Positions 7,955 through 15,815 of a stretch of DNA of 64,000 bases are shown piece by piece. Under the pieces are notes generated by a model. That model was not told where the DNA came from and made no database searches. It was given only the letters and a program-made list of their open reading frames with translations. The stretch is taken from the NCBI RefSeq assembly GCF_024181405.1, contig NZ_CP051302.1:1240001-1304000 (forward strand), read 5' to 3'. Source of the stretch: Treponema denticola (GTDB lineage: Bacteria > Spirochaetota > Spirochaetia > Treponematales > Treponemataceae). A program made the position numbers and the translations under genes. The first letter of the stretch is position 1. Each line of letters begins with the position of its first letter.

Positions 7955-8020
7955 ACATAATATTCGCTTAACCTGCATTTGCGGCTTGTCCGCAATGTCA
8001 GGTTGAAGCGGGTGTTATGT
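7955..8020 (-). repeat. attC site, cassette 10
   Basis: Type A site; the opening core is the variant ACATAAT. Head hairpin of cassette 11 at 7937-7951 (CGCCCC, 3-nt loop, GGGGCG). Confidence 0.9.
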
Positions 8021-8056
8021 GTTTTTTAATTTCTTATATATTTGATTAACTTTTTC

Positions 8057-8625
8057 TTATGAATATTGTTTTCTTTCTTCATTAGTAAAATCATATATAA
8101 CAGGATTTATTAATAATAAGCATAAACTAATAAATTCTTTTTCTGATAATTCACTATATTCCTTATTATAATAAAATTTTGCAGCATCAATAAGACCATA
8201 TTTTCCATTTCCAAAGTAAAGTCTTGAACAGACATAATTATAGCAAATTTTACTATCAATTTTTTTTCATTACATATCTTTTAGTAGCCAGTTCTATAAT
8301 ATTTCTGTTTATTGATAATTGTTTCTTAAAATCATTTAAATATGTACTCGCTGCAACTAAAGTAATTTTATTATTAGATGTAAATGCATCATATATTAAA
8401 AAGAAATAATTAGTAAATTCATATTCTCTTTTCTTATTAATTATATAACTAGCTATAGCCATTTGACCTTCATTTAATAAAACAGTAGTTAAATATAAAA
8501 AATTTTGTTGATTTACTTTTTCTTCTTTACTTTTTACATAAATATTTAATCCAATATATAAACATAAATATTATTAAAATTAATATAATTACAACAAATT
8601 TAATAATATTTAAGAATAGTTTCAT
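8057..8625 (-). pseudogene. Broken glycosyltransferase-51 (peptidoglycan transglycosylase)-like gene (cassette 10)
   Basis: Three reading frames join into one protein of about 187 residues. Frame one gives an N-terminal membrane anchor (MKLFLNIIKFVVIILILIIF, from 8625). A shift in a TATATA run near 8550 leads to the middle part, including ITLVAASTYLNDFKKQLSIN, which ends at 8256. A second shift in a run of eight A (8261-8268) leads to SRLYFGNGKYGLIDAAKFYY and SELSEKEFISLCLLLINP. The YFGNGKYG-AA-YY block followed by SELxxxEF is the C-terminal signature of GT51 enzymes. No ED-x-F-x-x-H catalytic motif is seen in the N-terminal half, so the ancestor was divergent or inactive. The ATG overlaps the stop of the small ORF upstream. 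Assembly errors at the homopolymer cannot be excluded. Confidence 0.6.
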
Positions 8626-8795
8626 TTTTTATCCTTGTTATTTTTTCTAGCTATTTTGACTTCTTTCTTTATTTGCTGTTTTTTTCTTAGTTCTTCAACT
8701 TTATAATCAGGATTTTCTAAGTCACACATTTCTATTATTTCCTTTTTAGATTTATTTTTAAATATTTTATAAGTTGTATGAATGCTTTTTGACAT
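8622..8795 (-). CDS. Small basic protein of unknown function (cassette 10)
   Basis: A 57-residue ORF opening MSKSIHTTYKIFKNKSKKEI and ending in a lysine-rich tail. It has a strong ribosome binding site: TTGGAGG directly follows the cassette-head hairpin and lies about 10 nt before the ATG. The stop overlaps the start of the transglycosylase-like pseudogene as ATGA, so the two form a coupled pair. The protein is helical and strongly basic and could bind nucleic acid or a membrane partner. No family is recognised. Confidence 0.5.
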   Translation of the reverse strand: MSKSIHTTYKIFKNKSKKEIIEMCDLENPDYKVEELRKKQQIKKEVKIARKNNKDKK

Positions 8796-8829
8796 TTTAA
8801 TCTTTTACCTCCAACGCTTTGCGTTGTGC

Positions 8830-8895
8830 ACATAACATGCGCTTAACCTGCATTTGCGGCTTGTCCGCAATGTCAGGTTGAAGCGGGTGTTAGCA
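8830..8895 (-). repeat. attC site, cassette 9
   Basis: Type A site with ACATAAC and GTTAGCA cores. Head hairpin of cassette 10 at 8812-8826 (CAACGC, 3-nt loop, GCGTTG), whose last base begins the GGAGG of the next gene. Confidence 0.92.
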
Positions 8896-8898
8896 CTT

Positions 8899-9180
8899 TT
8901 AAATTCTTTCTATGTTTACCCTGTAGCCAAGAGAATTTACAACAGATAAAAAAGTCTGATAATTTATTTTATCTGCTGTTTTATTATTTCGTAATTTTTG
9001 AATGATTGTCGGTGATACTTCAGCTTTCCTCGCAAGTTCTCTAACAGATATATTTTCCTCTTCCATTTTTTCAAGTATAAATTCCGATAGTAGAAAGTTA
9101 TTATATTCTTTATCAAACTTCTTTTTTTGTTTTATATCATTTTTTATGTACTTATCAAAGGTCGACTCTTCCATAATCAT
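8899..9180 (-). CDS. higA: HigA-like XRE-family antitoxin (cassette 9)
   Basis: A 93-residue protein with a helix-turn-helix of the XRE type at about residues 45-92 (EENISVRELARKAEVSPTIIQKLRNN), followed by the TADKINYQTFLSVVNSLGY segment common in HigA antitoxins. It should neutralise the toxin encoded just upstream and repress the pair. The toxin stop and this start are 1 nt apart (TGATATG). AGGAG lies 4 nt before this ATG and 10 nt before the next (9174), so the exact start is open. The toxin-first order is the one typical of HigBA. Confidence 0.82.
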   Translation of the reverse strand: MIMEESTFDKYIKNDIKQKKKFDKEYNNFLLSEFILEKMEEENISVRELARKAEVSPTIIQKLRNNKTADKINYQTFLSVVNSLGYRVNIERI

Positions 9181-9181
9181 A

Positions 9182-9568
9182 TCACTCCTCATATAAATGT
9201 TCATATATTTTTTTATTTTCTAAAGCGATTGTCTTTTCTGCCAACGGCAGTTTATTCGTTCTTTTACAAAATCCATTTGTTACAATTATTTTCTTTCCTT
9301 TCTTAAAAAAACATAAATATCTATCAGGCTGAGGTTTAAATGCATAAATTTCATCTCCTTCATATCTGAATTTTGTTTTATCAAATATTTTACCGAAATC
9401 ACCTATTTTCTTTACCAACATAAGAAATTTTCGTTTTTGAGAAGGTGATGCTTTTCTAAAGTATTCAAATGCTTGACTATATCCTGCTTTATCATAAAAC
9501 CATTCAATTCTAAAAAAGACACCTTCATATATCAAGCAATTCTCTTTATCCATATTATATTGTACCAT
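9182..9568 (-). CDS. higB: HigB-like RelE-fold toxin (cassette 9)
   Basis: A 128-residue toxin of the HigB/phage Gp49-like branch of the RelE superfamily. The blocks EYFRKASPSQKRKFLMLVKKIGD, GDEIYAFKPQPDRYLCFF and KKIIVTNGFCKRTNKLP show the expected order: a helix pair, then strands carrying K-x-x-x-x-R-x-L-x-F and a basic C-terminal strand. Members cleave ribosome-bound mRNA. No clear ribosome binding site is visible. A TTGTAT/TATAAT pair with 16-nt spacing overlaps the first codons, so the true start may be the internal Met of MDKENCL. The antitoxin follows directly. Confidence 0.8.
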   Translation of the reverse strand: MVQYNMDKENCLIYEGVFFRIEWFYDKAGYSQAFEYFRKASPSQKRKFLMLVKKIGDFGKIFDKTKFRYEGDEIYAFKPQPDRYLCFFKKGKKIIVTNGFCKRTNKLPLAEKTIALENKKIYEHLYEE

Positions 9569-9648
9569 TTTTATGATACAACATCAATACCTACTACAAT
9601 AAAATTTAAAAAAATTATTCTTTTTTTTGCACCGCGAAAGCGGTGTCA

Positions 9649-9714
9649 TGCTAACTACCGCTTGACCTGCATTTGCGGCTTGTCCGCAATGTCAGGTTGA
9701 AGCGGGTGTTAGAT
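9649..9714 (-). repeat. attC site, cassette 8
   Basis: Type A site with TGCTAAC and GTTAGAT cores. Head hairpin of cassette 9 at 9630-9645 (CACCGC, 4-nt loop, GCGGTG). Confidence 0.92.
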
Positions 9715-9722
9715 GCTCATTC

Positions 9723-10472
9723 CTATTGTATTCCAAATTGTAATTTCATTGTTATTGTTGCGGTCTTTTGTTTTGATGTAGTATTAAAAGTTCCCTCCCA
9801 AGAATAATCTTCATTTGAATTTCTAGCTATTATTTGAAATACACACATATTTGCATTCTTCAATCGTCCTAGTTTAAATCCTGATTTACTCGCTATTGTT
9901 TCTGCTCTAGTTTTTGCATTTTCAGTTGCATATTCAATTAATTCTTTTTTCAATTCAGTCAGTTTCGTATAATAATATTGTGGTTTAGATGAATAGAATT
10001 CAACCCCCATATTGATTAACTCTGTAATTTCTCGTGAAATAGTTTCTATTTTCTCTACTTCGTTTGATTCAATCTTTATATCTTGCATTAAGCGATATCC
10101 CTTAAAAAGACGTTTTTGGTTTTTATCCATGTCATATATTGTTTCATATTCCTTATCAATTACTACTGCTGAAAATAAATATTCATTTGTTGACACATTT
10201 CGCTTTTTTAGAAAGTCTATTATTTTATTTTGATCAAGCTGCAATCGCTCATACGCATTTTTTAAATCAATATCAGTCTGTGAAAATGAACCAGACCATA
10301 CAATCAAATCAGATTCAAAATCTTTTGTTCCCAAACCTGTTACTTGGATTACTTCACTCTATTTATTTCTTTCCAAAAATGTCTTTGATAAAACAATTAA
10401 TGATATAATAATTGTAAATAGAATCATAGAAAGTTTTATAATTTCAATCTTAGATTCATTTCTTATTTCCAT
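9723..10472 (-). pseudogene. SIMPL-domain (DUF541) protein interrupted by an in-frame TAG (cassette 8)
   Basis: The conserved frame starts at the ATG at 10472, with AAGAGG 6 nt upstream. It encodes a membrane anchor (SMILFTIIISLIVLSKTF), then an in-frame TAG at about codon 39, and continues at once with SEVIQVTGLGTKDFESDLIVW, the hallmark N-terminus of SIMPL proteins. The ENAKTRAETIASKSGFKLGRL block and the C-terminal MKLQFGIQ strand complete the domain. SIMPL proteins are envelope-located and of poorly known role. Without suppression only an anchor peptide is made; restart at an internal codon would give a soluble fragment. There is no frameshift, one substitution only. Confidence 0.8.
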
Positions 10473-10522
10473 ACCATACCTCTTATTTATAAAAAAATAT
10501 TCGCACCGCGAAAGCGGTGTCC

Positions 10523-10588
10523 GTCTAACATTCGCTTGACCTGCATTTGCGGCTTGTCCGCAATGTCAGGTTGAAGCGGGTGTTAGAC
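10523..10588 (-). repeat. attC site, cassette 7
   Basis: Type A site with GTCTAAC and GTTAGAC cores. Head hairpin of cassette 8 at 10504-10519, the same sequence as that of cassette 9. Confidence 0.92.
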
Positions 10589-10612
10589 GCTATTTTTAAA
10601 TATAACTATATA

Positions 10613-11284
10613 CTATTTAATTATATTTGCTTTTATTTTATCAAACTCAGTTGGTAAAAACTCTATTTTTATTGAATCGTTAAAATATTCGTTATCAAAG
10701 CCTTGTATTATTATTGTTCCGATAAATTTTTCTACATCATATTCTCCTAGACATTCATCAAGAAATAAAAATCCAATCTGACTATAAATTTCACATTCGA
10801 TCTCAGTATATCCATTGCAAAAAAGAACAATTCCTATTTTACTTTTATCTTCATCTTTTATAAACATAAATCTTATATCATTTGGACAAACTTCTTTATC
10901 TTCTATTTTAATTGAATTCTCTATTTTTCTTCTCGGGCGAAATTTTATAAAAGTCCATTCTGATAATTCCGGTTTTAATAAATACAATTTTTCTACTGCA
11001 GGAAATGCATCTAGTATTCCATCTGCACTAATTACAAAATCTCTTTTTCCATTTTTTACAGAACTAATTTCAAACGTTAGATCAGGATTTATTTTACGTA
11101 ATTGAATTTGAAGTTCATTAAAAATTTTTTCCTGATTTATTTCATAATTGTATATTAATTGTGAGTTTTTACAAAACCAACACCAAAATTTTTCTTCTTT
11201 TGTCTTTACAAAACATGATATTAAGCCCATAAACATAAATCCTATAATAAATATAATTTTTTCATTTTCTTTCTTGTTGCCCAT
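10613..11284 (-). CDS. Uncharacterised protein with an N-terminal hydrophobic segment (cassette 7)
   Basis: A 223-residue protein. Residues 9-25 (IIFIIGFMFMGLISCFV) are hydrophobic and end near a cysteine, so an anchor or lipoprotein-like signal is possible. The body contains FWCWFCKNSQLIYNY, then LTFEISSVKNGKRDFVISADGILDAFPAVEKLY and WTFIKFRPRR. This order of blocks occurs in a widespread set of uncharacterised bacterial proteins that I remember but cannot name. The ATG lies inside the TTGCCC-ATT-GGGCAA head hairpin with no ribosome binding site, so the annotated start is doubtful. It is the only ORF of its cassette. Confidence 0.6.
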   Translation of the reverse strand: MGNKKENEKIIFIIGFMFMGLISCFVKTKEEKFWCWFCKNSQLIYNYEINQEKIFNELQIQLRKINPDLTFEISSVKNGKRDFVISADGILDAFPAVEKLYLLKPELSEWTFIKFRPRRKIENSIKIEDKEVCPNDIRFMFIKDEDKSKIGIVLFCNGYTEIECEIYSQIGFLFLDECLGEYDVEKFIGTIIIQGFDNEYFNDSIKIEFLPTEFDKIKANIIK

Positions 11285-11294
11285 TGGGCAATCC

Positions 11295-11360
11295 GTCTAA
11301 CATTCGCTTAACCTGCATTTGCGGCTTGTCCGCAATGTCAGGTTGAAGCGGGTGTTAGGT
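11295..11360 (-). repeat. attC site, cassette 6
   Basis: Type A site with GTCTAAC and GTTAGGT cores. Head hairpin of cassette 7 at 11277-11291. Confidence 0.92.
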
Positions 11361-11398
11361 TTATTCTCGTTTCCAAACAGCTTAATTATAATTAGAGC

Positions 11399-11992
11399 TT
11401 ACTCAACAGATTGAATATTAGCATACACAGACTGCATATTTTTTATAATCTTATCTACTTTACTATTATTCATTCCCAGTTTTATACTCTTTTCAATATT
11501 ATTTATGCATTCTTCTTTTTTACCATTAGCCATGTTAATAATGGAACGGTTTAAATATGGAAGCGGATATTTATTATCAATACTTAAAGCCTCTTTAATA
11601 TATTTTTCTGCTTCTTCATATTGTTTTTTATTTATATAAATACAACTAATATTGTGTTTAACCATGGCTAAAATATCTATCGTATAAACAGACCATGTCA
11701 TCCAGAGAATCATTTTTTTCCATGGTTTTTCCTCAATACAACGCTCAAATTGTAAAAAGTGATATAATGCTTTATCTAAATCATTTTTATTCATATACTT
11801 TCTACCGGTGTAGAAATCTTGATAAAAGTATTGACTTATTCTTCCAGGTATAATAAGCAAAAGTAAACCAATAAAAAGCGAAGTAACAAGGGGATAATCC
11901 TTGTTAGTATTTGATATACTCCAATAAACAATGGTAGCAAGTGATATAAGTATTACACCGTAAAGTATTTTTAAACAGAGCGTCCTATTCAT
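11399..11992 (-). CDS. TPR-repeat membrane protein (cassette 6)
   Basis: A 197-residue protein with two transmembrane helices near the N-terminus (about residues 8-28 and 34-54) and a cytoplasmic or periplasmic tetratricopeptide domain. Repeat-like units are KNDLDKALYHFLQFERCIEEKPW and KKQYEEAEKYIKEALSIDNKYPLPYLNRSIINMANGKKEECINNIEKSIKLG; the latter follow the W/Y-G-A-F/Y-P TPR spacing. TPR domains mediate protein-protein contacts; the partner is unknown. GGAGG lies 7 nt before the ATG, right after the cassette-head hairpin. It is the only ORF of its cassette. Confidence 0.78.
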   Translation of the reverse strand: MNRTLCLKILYGVILISLATIVYWSISNTNKDYPLVTSLFIGLLLLIIPGRISQYFYQDFYTGRKYMNKNDLDKALYHFLQFERCIEEKPWKKMILWMTWSVYTIDILAMVKHNISCIYINKKQYEEAEKYIKEALSIDNKYPLPYLNRSIINMANGKKEECINNIEKSIKLGMNNSKVDKIIKNMQSVYANIQSVE

Positions 11993-12019
11993 TTTTTATC
12001 CTCCGCGCCGTAGGCGTCA

Positions 12020-12085
12020 ACCTAACATGGTTTTAAACCGCAACGCAGCCTGTCTGCGTTGTCGGCTTTGAAAACAGTGTTATGT
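12020..12085 (-). repeat. attC site, cassette 5 (type C)
   Basis: A 66-bp site with ACCTAAC and GTTATGT cores but arms unlike types A and B: GGTTTTAAACCGCAACGCAG pairing with CTGCGTTGTCGGCTTTGAAAAC. It suggests a cassette from another attC lineage. Head hairpin of cassette 6 at 12006-12016. Confidence 0.85.
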
Positions 12086-12087
12086 GA

Positions 12088-12306
12088 TTAAGATTCATCG
12101 CTTTGTTTTACTAGATTTGCAATCCCTAACCCTATAGTAATAACGGCAACAGCTCCTTTACCTATATTTACCAATCTCTTCTTTCTCTTTTCTTTCTTAG
12201 CTATTTTTTCTGCTTCCATTCTACTTTTGCATAGAAGACAAAAATCTTCATTATCATCGATTGTTTTTTTTACATTTCCATGAAATTTACCTAAACAATA
12301 CTTCAT
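12088..12306 (-). CDS. Small membrane protein with a CxxC motif (cassette 5)
   Basis: A 72-residue protein with MKYCLGKFHGN and FCLLCKSRMEAEK at the N-terminal side, where two cysteines in a CxxC and further Cys/His residues could bind a metal. A very basic stretch (KIAKKEKRKKRL) and a C-terminal hydrophobic helix (GAVAVITIGLGIANLV) follow. It begins 3 bp after the stop of the larger gene upstream and shares its cassette. A membrane-attached accessory or regulatory protein of that partner is plausible, but no family is recognised. Confidence 0.6.
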   Translation of the reverse strand: MKYCLGKFHGNVKKTIDDNEDFCLLCKSRMEAEKIAKKEKRKKRLVNIGKGAVAVITIGLGIANLVKQSDES

Positions 12307-12309
12307 TTT

Positions 12310-13284
12310 TTATTTCCTTCCATACAAGAATTTTTTTGATTCATTATATTGCAAAAGTAAAGTATTTGCTTGCGGAATCATTTTTTCTTCCCAAATATTA
12401 AAATTCAATTTAAGAAATGAAAAATCTGATAAGCCATTTAGTAATTTTAGATTGTTAATATCTAATATTTTTAATAGCTTACCGGAATAAGCATTTATTA
12501 TTTCATAATATTTATTTTCATCATCTTTTTGCAAGTAACATTCGATTAGAAATACATCTTGTAGTGAATTTATTGCTTCTAAGATAAATGATATTTTCGT
12601 TTGTATTTCAGTATTTTTTTCTTCGTCAATTATATTTTTTGTTTTATATCTGGATAAAGAATCAATTTGACTTTCTATTTCTTTAAATAAATTAGCCTTA
12701 GCATCATCAATTTTAAATAACAATTGACTTCTTGAAATTTCTTCACCTTTTTGGAATCTTTCAAAACTCAGTTTTAATGAATCCGCAATCGTAATTCTAT
12801 TATCATGGATATTTTTTAATATTTCATTTAATTTTGAATTTACTTCAATACGAAATTCTGAAATATTTTTTTGAATCTCGTCTAGTTGCATTTGCATACA
12901 AATTTGATTCATTGCTTGGGAGAGTTCTGCAGGATTGACAAGTTGTATAAACTCTTTTAAACGCATTTGATGAACAATATTACCCTTTGAATTGATAATC
13001 GTTGAAATAGTCGAACCATCTTTTCCCTTCATAATTCTTAAAGTTCCATTTTTCAAGCCTTCCTTAAACTTTTCTGGAATTATCGCTGTAAAACCTTTTT
13101 CATATTTTAAAGCATGGGAAATTATTGGGATCTGATTTAATATATACAAAAATCGATTATTTTCAATCTTGAAGCTATTATTAAGCGCTTGGCAGATTTT
13201 GGATATTTTTGTTATACATTTCTTTTCATTATTTTCATTTATAATTTGTGGAATTCTATCAAGTTTAATAATTTCATTTTCCAT
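12310..13284 (-). CDS. Coiled-coil protein of unknown function (cassette 5)
   Basis: A 324-residue soluble protein. The N-terminal third is mixed (YEKGFTAIIPEKFKEGLKNG, MKGKDGSTISTIINSKGNIVHQMRL). The middle (about residues 120-235) is predicted long helix and coiled coil (MQLDEIQKNISEFRIEVNSKLNEILKNIHD), and the C-terminal part is helical. The ATG at 13284 has AGGAG 7 nt upstream; 13 upstream codons of the same frame would read through the cassette-head hairpin and are rejected. The long helical bundle resembles structural or phage-defence effectors only in a general way. No family is recognised. It forms a two-gene cassette with the small CxxC membrane protein. Confidence 0.6.
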   Translation of the reverse strand: MENEIIKLDRIPQIINENNEKKCITKISKICQALNNSFKIENNRFLYILNQIPIISHALKYEKGFTAIIPEKFKEGLKNGTLRIMKGKDGSTISTIINSKGNIVHQMRLKEFIQLVNPAELSQAMNQICMQMQLDEIQKNISEFRIEVNSKLNEILKNIHDNRITIADSLKLSFERFQKGEEISRSQLLFKIDDAKANLFKEIESQIDSLSRYKTKNIIDEEKNTEIQTKISFILEAINSLQDVFLIECYLQKDDENKYYEIINAYSGKLLKILDINNLKLLNGLSDFSFLKLNFNIWEEKMIPQANTLLLQYNESKKFLYGRK

Positions 13285-13321
13285 TTTTTTCTCCTTCAGA
13301 AGCGCCCCTGTGCGGGCGTCC

Positions 13322-13412
13322 ACATAACGTGCAGTTAAGCTGCAAAACGTACCGGCGTCTAGCCGGCCGCTCTTCAGAGCGGGTTTTGTCAGTCTTGAAC
13401 TGCGTGTTAGAC
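13322..13412 (-). repeat. attC site, cassette 4 (type B)
   Basis: A 91-bp type B site nearly identical to 5876-5966, with ACATAAC and GTTAGAC cores. Head hairpin of cassette 5 at 13303-13318 (CGCCC, 6-nt loop, GGGCG). Confidence 0.88.
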
Positions 13413-13838
13413 ACTTTTATTTTATTTATATAACTTAATATTAACAATTACGCTTTTAATTTTACACTATTTTGCTTTTTATTACAATATTTAATAAATA
13501 AAAAACTTAAAATTTTACTATAAAGCTTTATTATTTGCATATCCAACTTTCATATTACTTAATGCATATATTAAAAACTATTAATTTAACTATAATTCTA
13601 TATTATTTACAAAACTAATCTTTTATAAATAATATTATCTTAAAATTATAAGCTTACTCTTAACAATAAGACTTTATTTTTTAACCTAGACAGCTTTTTA
13701 ATTACTAAATCATTAAAATCAAAACTAAAACTTTATTTTCTTTAACAAGTTAATTATTATAATCACCATGACCGTCCGCAGGACTTTTATTTTGTTGATT
13801 TCCTTAGCTAGTTTAAAATACTTAGATAAAACTTTAGT
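13406..13838 (-). repeat. Duplicated AT-rich noncoding segment, copy 2
   Basis: Near-copy of 5960-6395. Together with 13740-14080 it makes up cassette 4, a cassette of about 670 bp in which I see no credible ORF on either strand. Confidence 0.85.
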
Positions 13839-14080
13839 TTTCCTTAACAAGTTAATTATTATAATTACCATGACCGTCCGAAGGACTTTTAACTCGTTGA
13901 CTTCCTTAACAAGTTTTAAAATCCAAAGATTAAAGTTTTATTTTACTTAACAAGTAGATATTATAATAAAATATAACTTTATTCAAAGAATCTAAGCTAT
14001 TACTTTGAGTTTTACGCTTTAATTTACAAAAAAATACCCTATTTTTTCAAAGTTACAGTTTATCGTGCCGTAAGGCATCG
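13740..14080 (-). repeat. Shared cassette leader, copy 4, with tandem units
   Basis: Proximal part matches the leader at 2215-2474 with head hairpin at 14066-14077. Distally two tandem units of about 92-104 bp start at 13742 and 13834, each with TTAACAAGTTAATTATTATA, the ACCGTCCG-AGGAC palindrome and a TTCCTTA-AAGTTT block; a third, partial unit starts at 13938. Confidence 0.78.
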
Positions 14081-14143
14081 GTCTAACATCTGCTTAACCT
14101 GCATTGCCGTAAAGGCAATGTCAGGTTGAAGCGGGTGTTAGAT
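14081..14143 (-). repeat. attC site, cassette 3 (short type A)
   Basis: Type A arms with a reduced centre CATTGCCGTAAAGGCAATG, giving 63 bp in all. Head hairpin of cassette 4 at 14066-14077. Confidence 0.9.
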
Positions 14144-14238
14144 TTATTATTCGACGACACTCCGAGTTTTGTCCCAGTATAATTATATAAAGTATAAAAT
14201 ACAATACGCATTATTTCACTTTATATGTATCTTACACG

Positions 14239-14353
14239 GATTCGACATCTTGAACATATTGTATTCATACCCACCGCTTGATATTGTTTCGGCTGCTGTA
14301 CCTATTGAAGTTCGACATCTTGACGCATATTATATCCATACCCGCCGTATAAA
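14239..14353. repeat. Imperfect direct repeat at the end of the zinc-ribbon gene
   Basis: Two copies of about 40 bp starting TTCGACATCTTGA (14239 and 14311), 72 bp apart. The second is the C-terminal coding end of the zinc-ribbon gene and the first lies just past its stop, as if the 3' end had been duplicated. Confidence 0.6.
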
Positions 14354-14907
14354 TTCTCGTATTCTTTGTATAAATATTCATATTCTTTTCTAAATTTTTC
14401 CAAACTTAAATTTAAATCAAATAGATGAATAGTCTTTTTATATAAATCATATAATCTAAAAATTTCATCACTTTGTGACAACTCCTTTTGGTACTTATTA
14501 ACATATCGGTAATATCTTTGACTAATAATTGAAAAATTTTTCCTTTGAACAAGATATGAACAATAATTCGGTGTATCTACTTCCAGCATCTTTCTCATAC
14601 TTGAAGTATGTGTGTAGTTGATATTTCCATGTATATAGTAATCGGAAGCAATTAAGTTTAAATTTGTAATAGATTGAATCATTGTACTTATCAAAAAATC
14701 ATAAGTTCTATTTTTTTTATCACTTTTATCATTCATTATCAGCAAAAATATTATTGCAAATAAAATGAAAAAAACTCCATAAATAATATTGGAAGAGGCA
14801 AATATTTTTTTATTTAAATTAAAGTTAATCTTTTTTTGCCGTTTACCGCATTTTGGACAAAAAATATCACTCTCATTGAGTGGAGTTGAACATTTTCTAC
14901 ATATCAT
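14302..14907 (-). CDS. Zinc-ribbon membrane protein (cassette 3)
   Basis: A 201-residue protein with an N-terminal zinc ribbon (MICRKCSTPLNESDIFCPKCGKR, four cysteines in two CxxC pairs at residues 3-20), a short basic linker, one transmembrane helix (about 38-58) and a helical C-terminal domain rich in tyrosine, ending EYLYKEYENLYGGYGYN. This architecture occurs in many bacterial membrane proteins of unknown role. GGAGA lies 9 nt before the ATG. The gene follows the YD-repeat gene by about 80 bp with no attC between them, so both belong to one cassette. The 3' end shows a local duplication. Confidence 0.7.
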   Translation of the reverse strand: MICRKCSTPLNESDIFCPKCGKRQKKINFNLNKKIFASSNIIYGVFFILFAIIFLLIMNDKSDKKNRTYDFLISTMIQSITNLNLIASDYYIHGNINYTHTSSMRKMLEVDTPNYCSYLVQRKNFSIISQRYYRYVNKYQKELSQSDEIFRLYDLYKKTIHLFDLNLSLEKFRKEYEYLYKEYENLYGGYGYNMRQDVELQ

Positions 14908-14984
14908 GTTAAATCATTCTCCTTTAATAATGCATTAAATTGTAACAGAACAATATCAACTTAATGCAGGTATTGAATAAAATA

Positions 14985-15815
14985 CTAATACAAAGGATAC
15001 CACAATCCTTGATACGCGCGATCTACAAATAATTCGGTATCTTTTCTTAATGTTTTTCCATCCTCATAATATTCAAGAAGATGAATACTTTCTAAACTAT
15101 AATTTCCCGTACGCCATTTCCTGTAAGAGTAAATACGATTATTAGTATAGTCATATTTATGTACTTGTATGTTATCAATTTGACCGGAAGTTTTATACTC
15201 TTCATAAATTATATTTCCCATATTATCATATTTATATAAAAATTCTTCAGAAAATTCGTTTGTATCTTTACCACCCATGGTAACACCATTACTGTCAAAG
15301 CTCGCTATAATTGTCCCGCCATAATTCTTATTCTTTCTCTTTTTAGTAAGCAGATGACCTTTATCATCATACACATAAATCAACCCATCCGAATCTACAC
15401 ACAATATGATATTTCCATCTTTATGGTATTGATATGTAGTTTCCTGAGGATTACCACTACCTTTCTTATACATGCGTATTAGATAACCATTAGTATTATA
15501 TTCATACTTCTCTTCCATATAATAAAATTTATCTCTCAATTGATTCATGATCTTACAGCAAATTTTATTCCCTTCAGCATCATATTCATACCATTTATCA
15601 TCAGTATAACCATTCCCTTCATATATCAAATTTCCTGCAACATCGTATTCTTTTACCTTTCTGATACTAAGCCATTTATATATGATTTCTCCGTTATATT
15701 CTATTGGAATATATTGTCTATGTCCAGCAGATAATACTTTATCCTGTCCCCACACTGTACATAACTCAACCATTAAAAAAAACAAAAAGCTATACAACTT
15801 TATCTTCTTTTCCAT
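14985..15815 (-). CDS. Secreted YD/RHS-like repeat protein (cassette 3)
   Basis: A 276-residue exported protein. The signal peptide is MEKKIKLYSFLFFLMVELCTVWGQ, and the mature part carries repeated units of the form Y-D-x-x-G-N-x-I/L-x-Y-E, for example VKEYDVAGNLIYEGNG, WYEYDAEGNKI, YVYDDKGHLL and YKYDNMGNIIYEEY. Such YD repeats form the beta-wound shells of RHS and teneurin proteins; a short free-standing version is probably a surface or periplasmic binding protein. AAAGGATGG lies 7 nt before the chosen ATG at 15815; eleven upstream codons are rejected. It is the first gene of a two-gene cassette. Confidence 0.75.
   Translation of the reverse strand: MEKKIKLYSFLFFLMVELCTVWGQDKVLSAGHRQYIPIEYNGEIIYKWLSIRKVKEYDVAGNLIYEGNGYTDDKWYEYDAEGNKICCKIMNQLRDKFYYMEEKYEYNTNGYLIRMYKKGSGNPQETTYQYHKDGNIILCVDSDGLIYVYDDKGHLLTKKRKNKNYGGTIIASFDSNGVTMGGKDTNEFSEEFLYKYDNMGNIIYEEYKTSGQIDNIQVHKYDYTNNRIYSYRKWRTGNYSLESIHLLEYYEDGKTLRKDTELFVDRAYQGLWYPLY

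Noticed and set aside
8256..8462. Independent 68-aa gene
   Set aside because: It is the middle part of the GT51-like pseudogene, with matching sequence in the flanking frames.
13768..13950. Plus-strand ORF with two MTVRRTF repeats
   Set aside because: The repeat comes from the noncoding tandem units; there is no ribosome binding site and the rest is low complexity.
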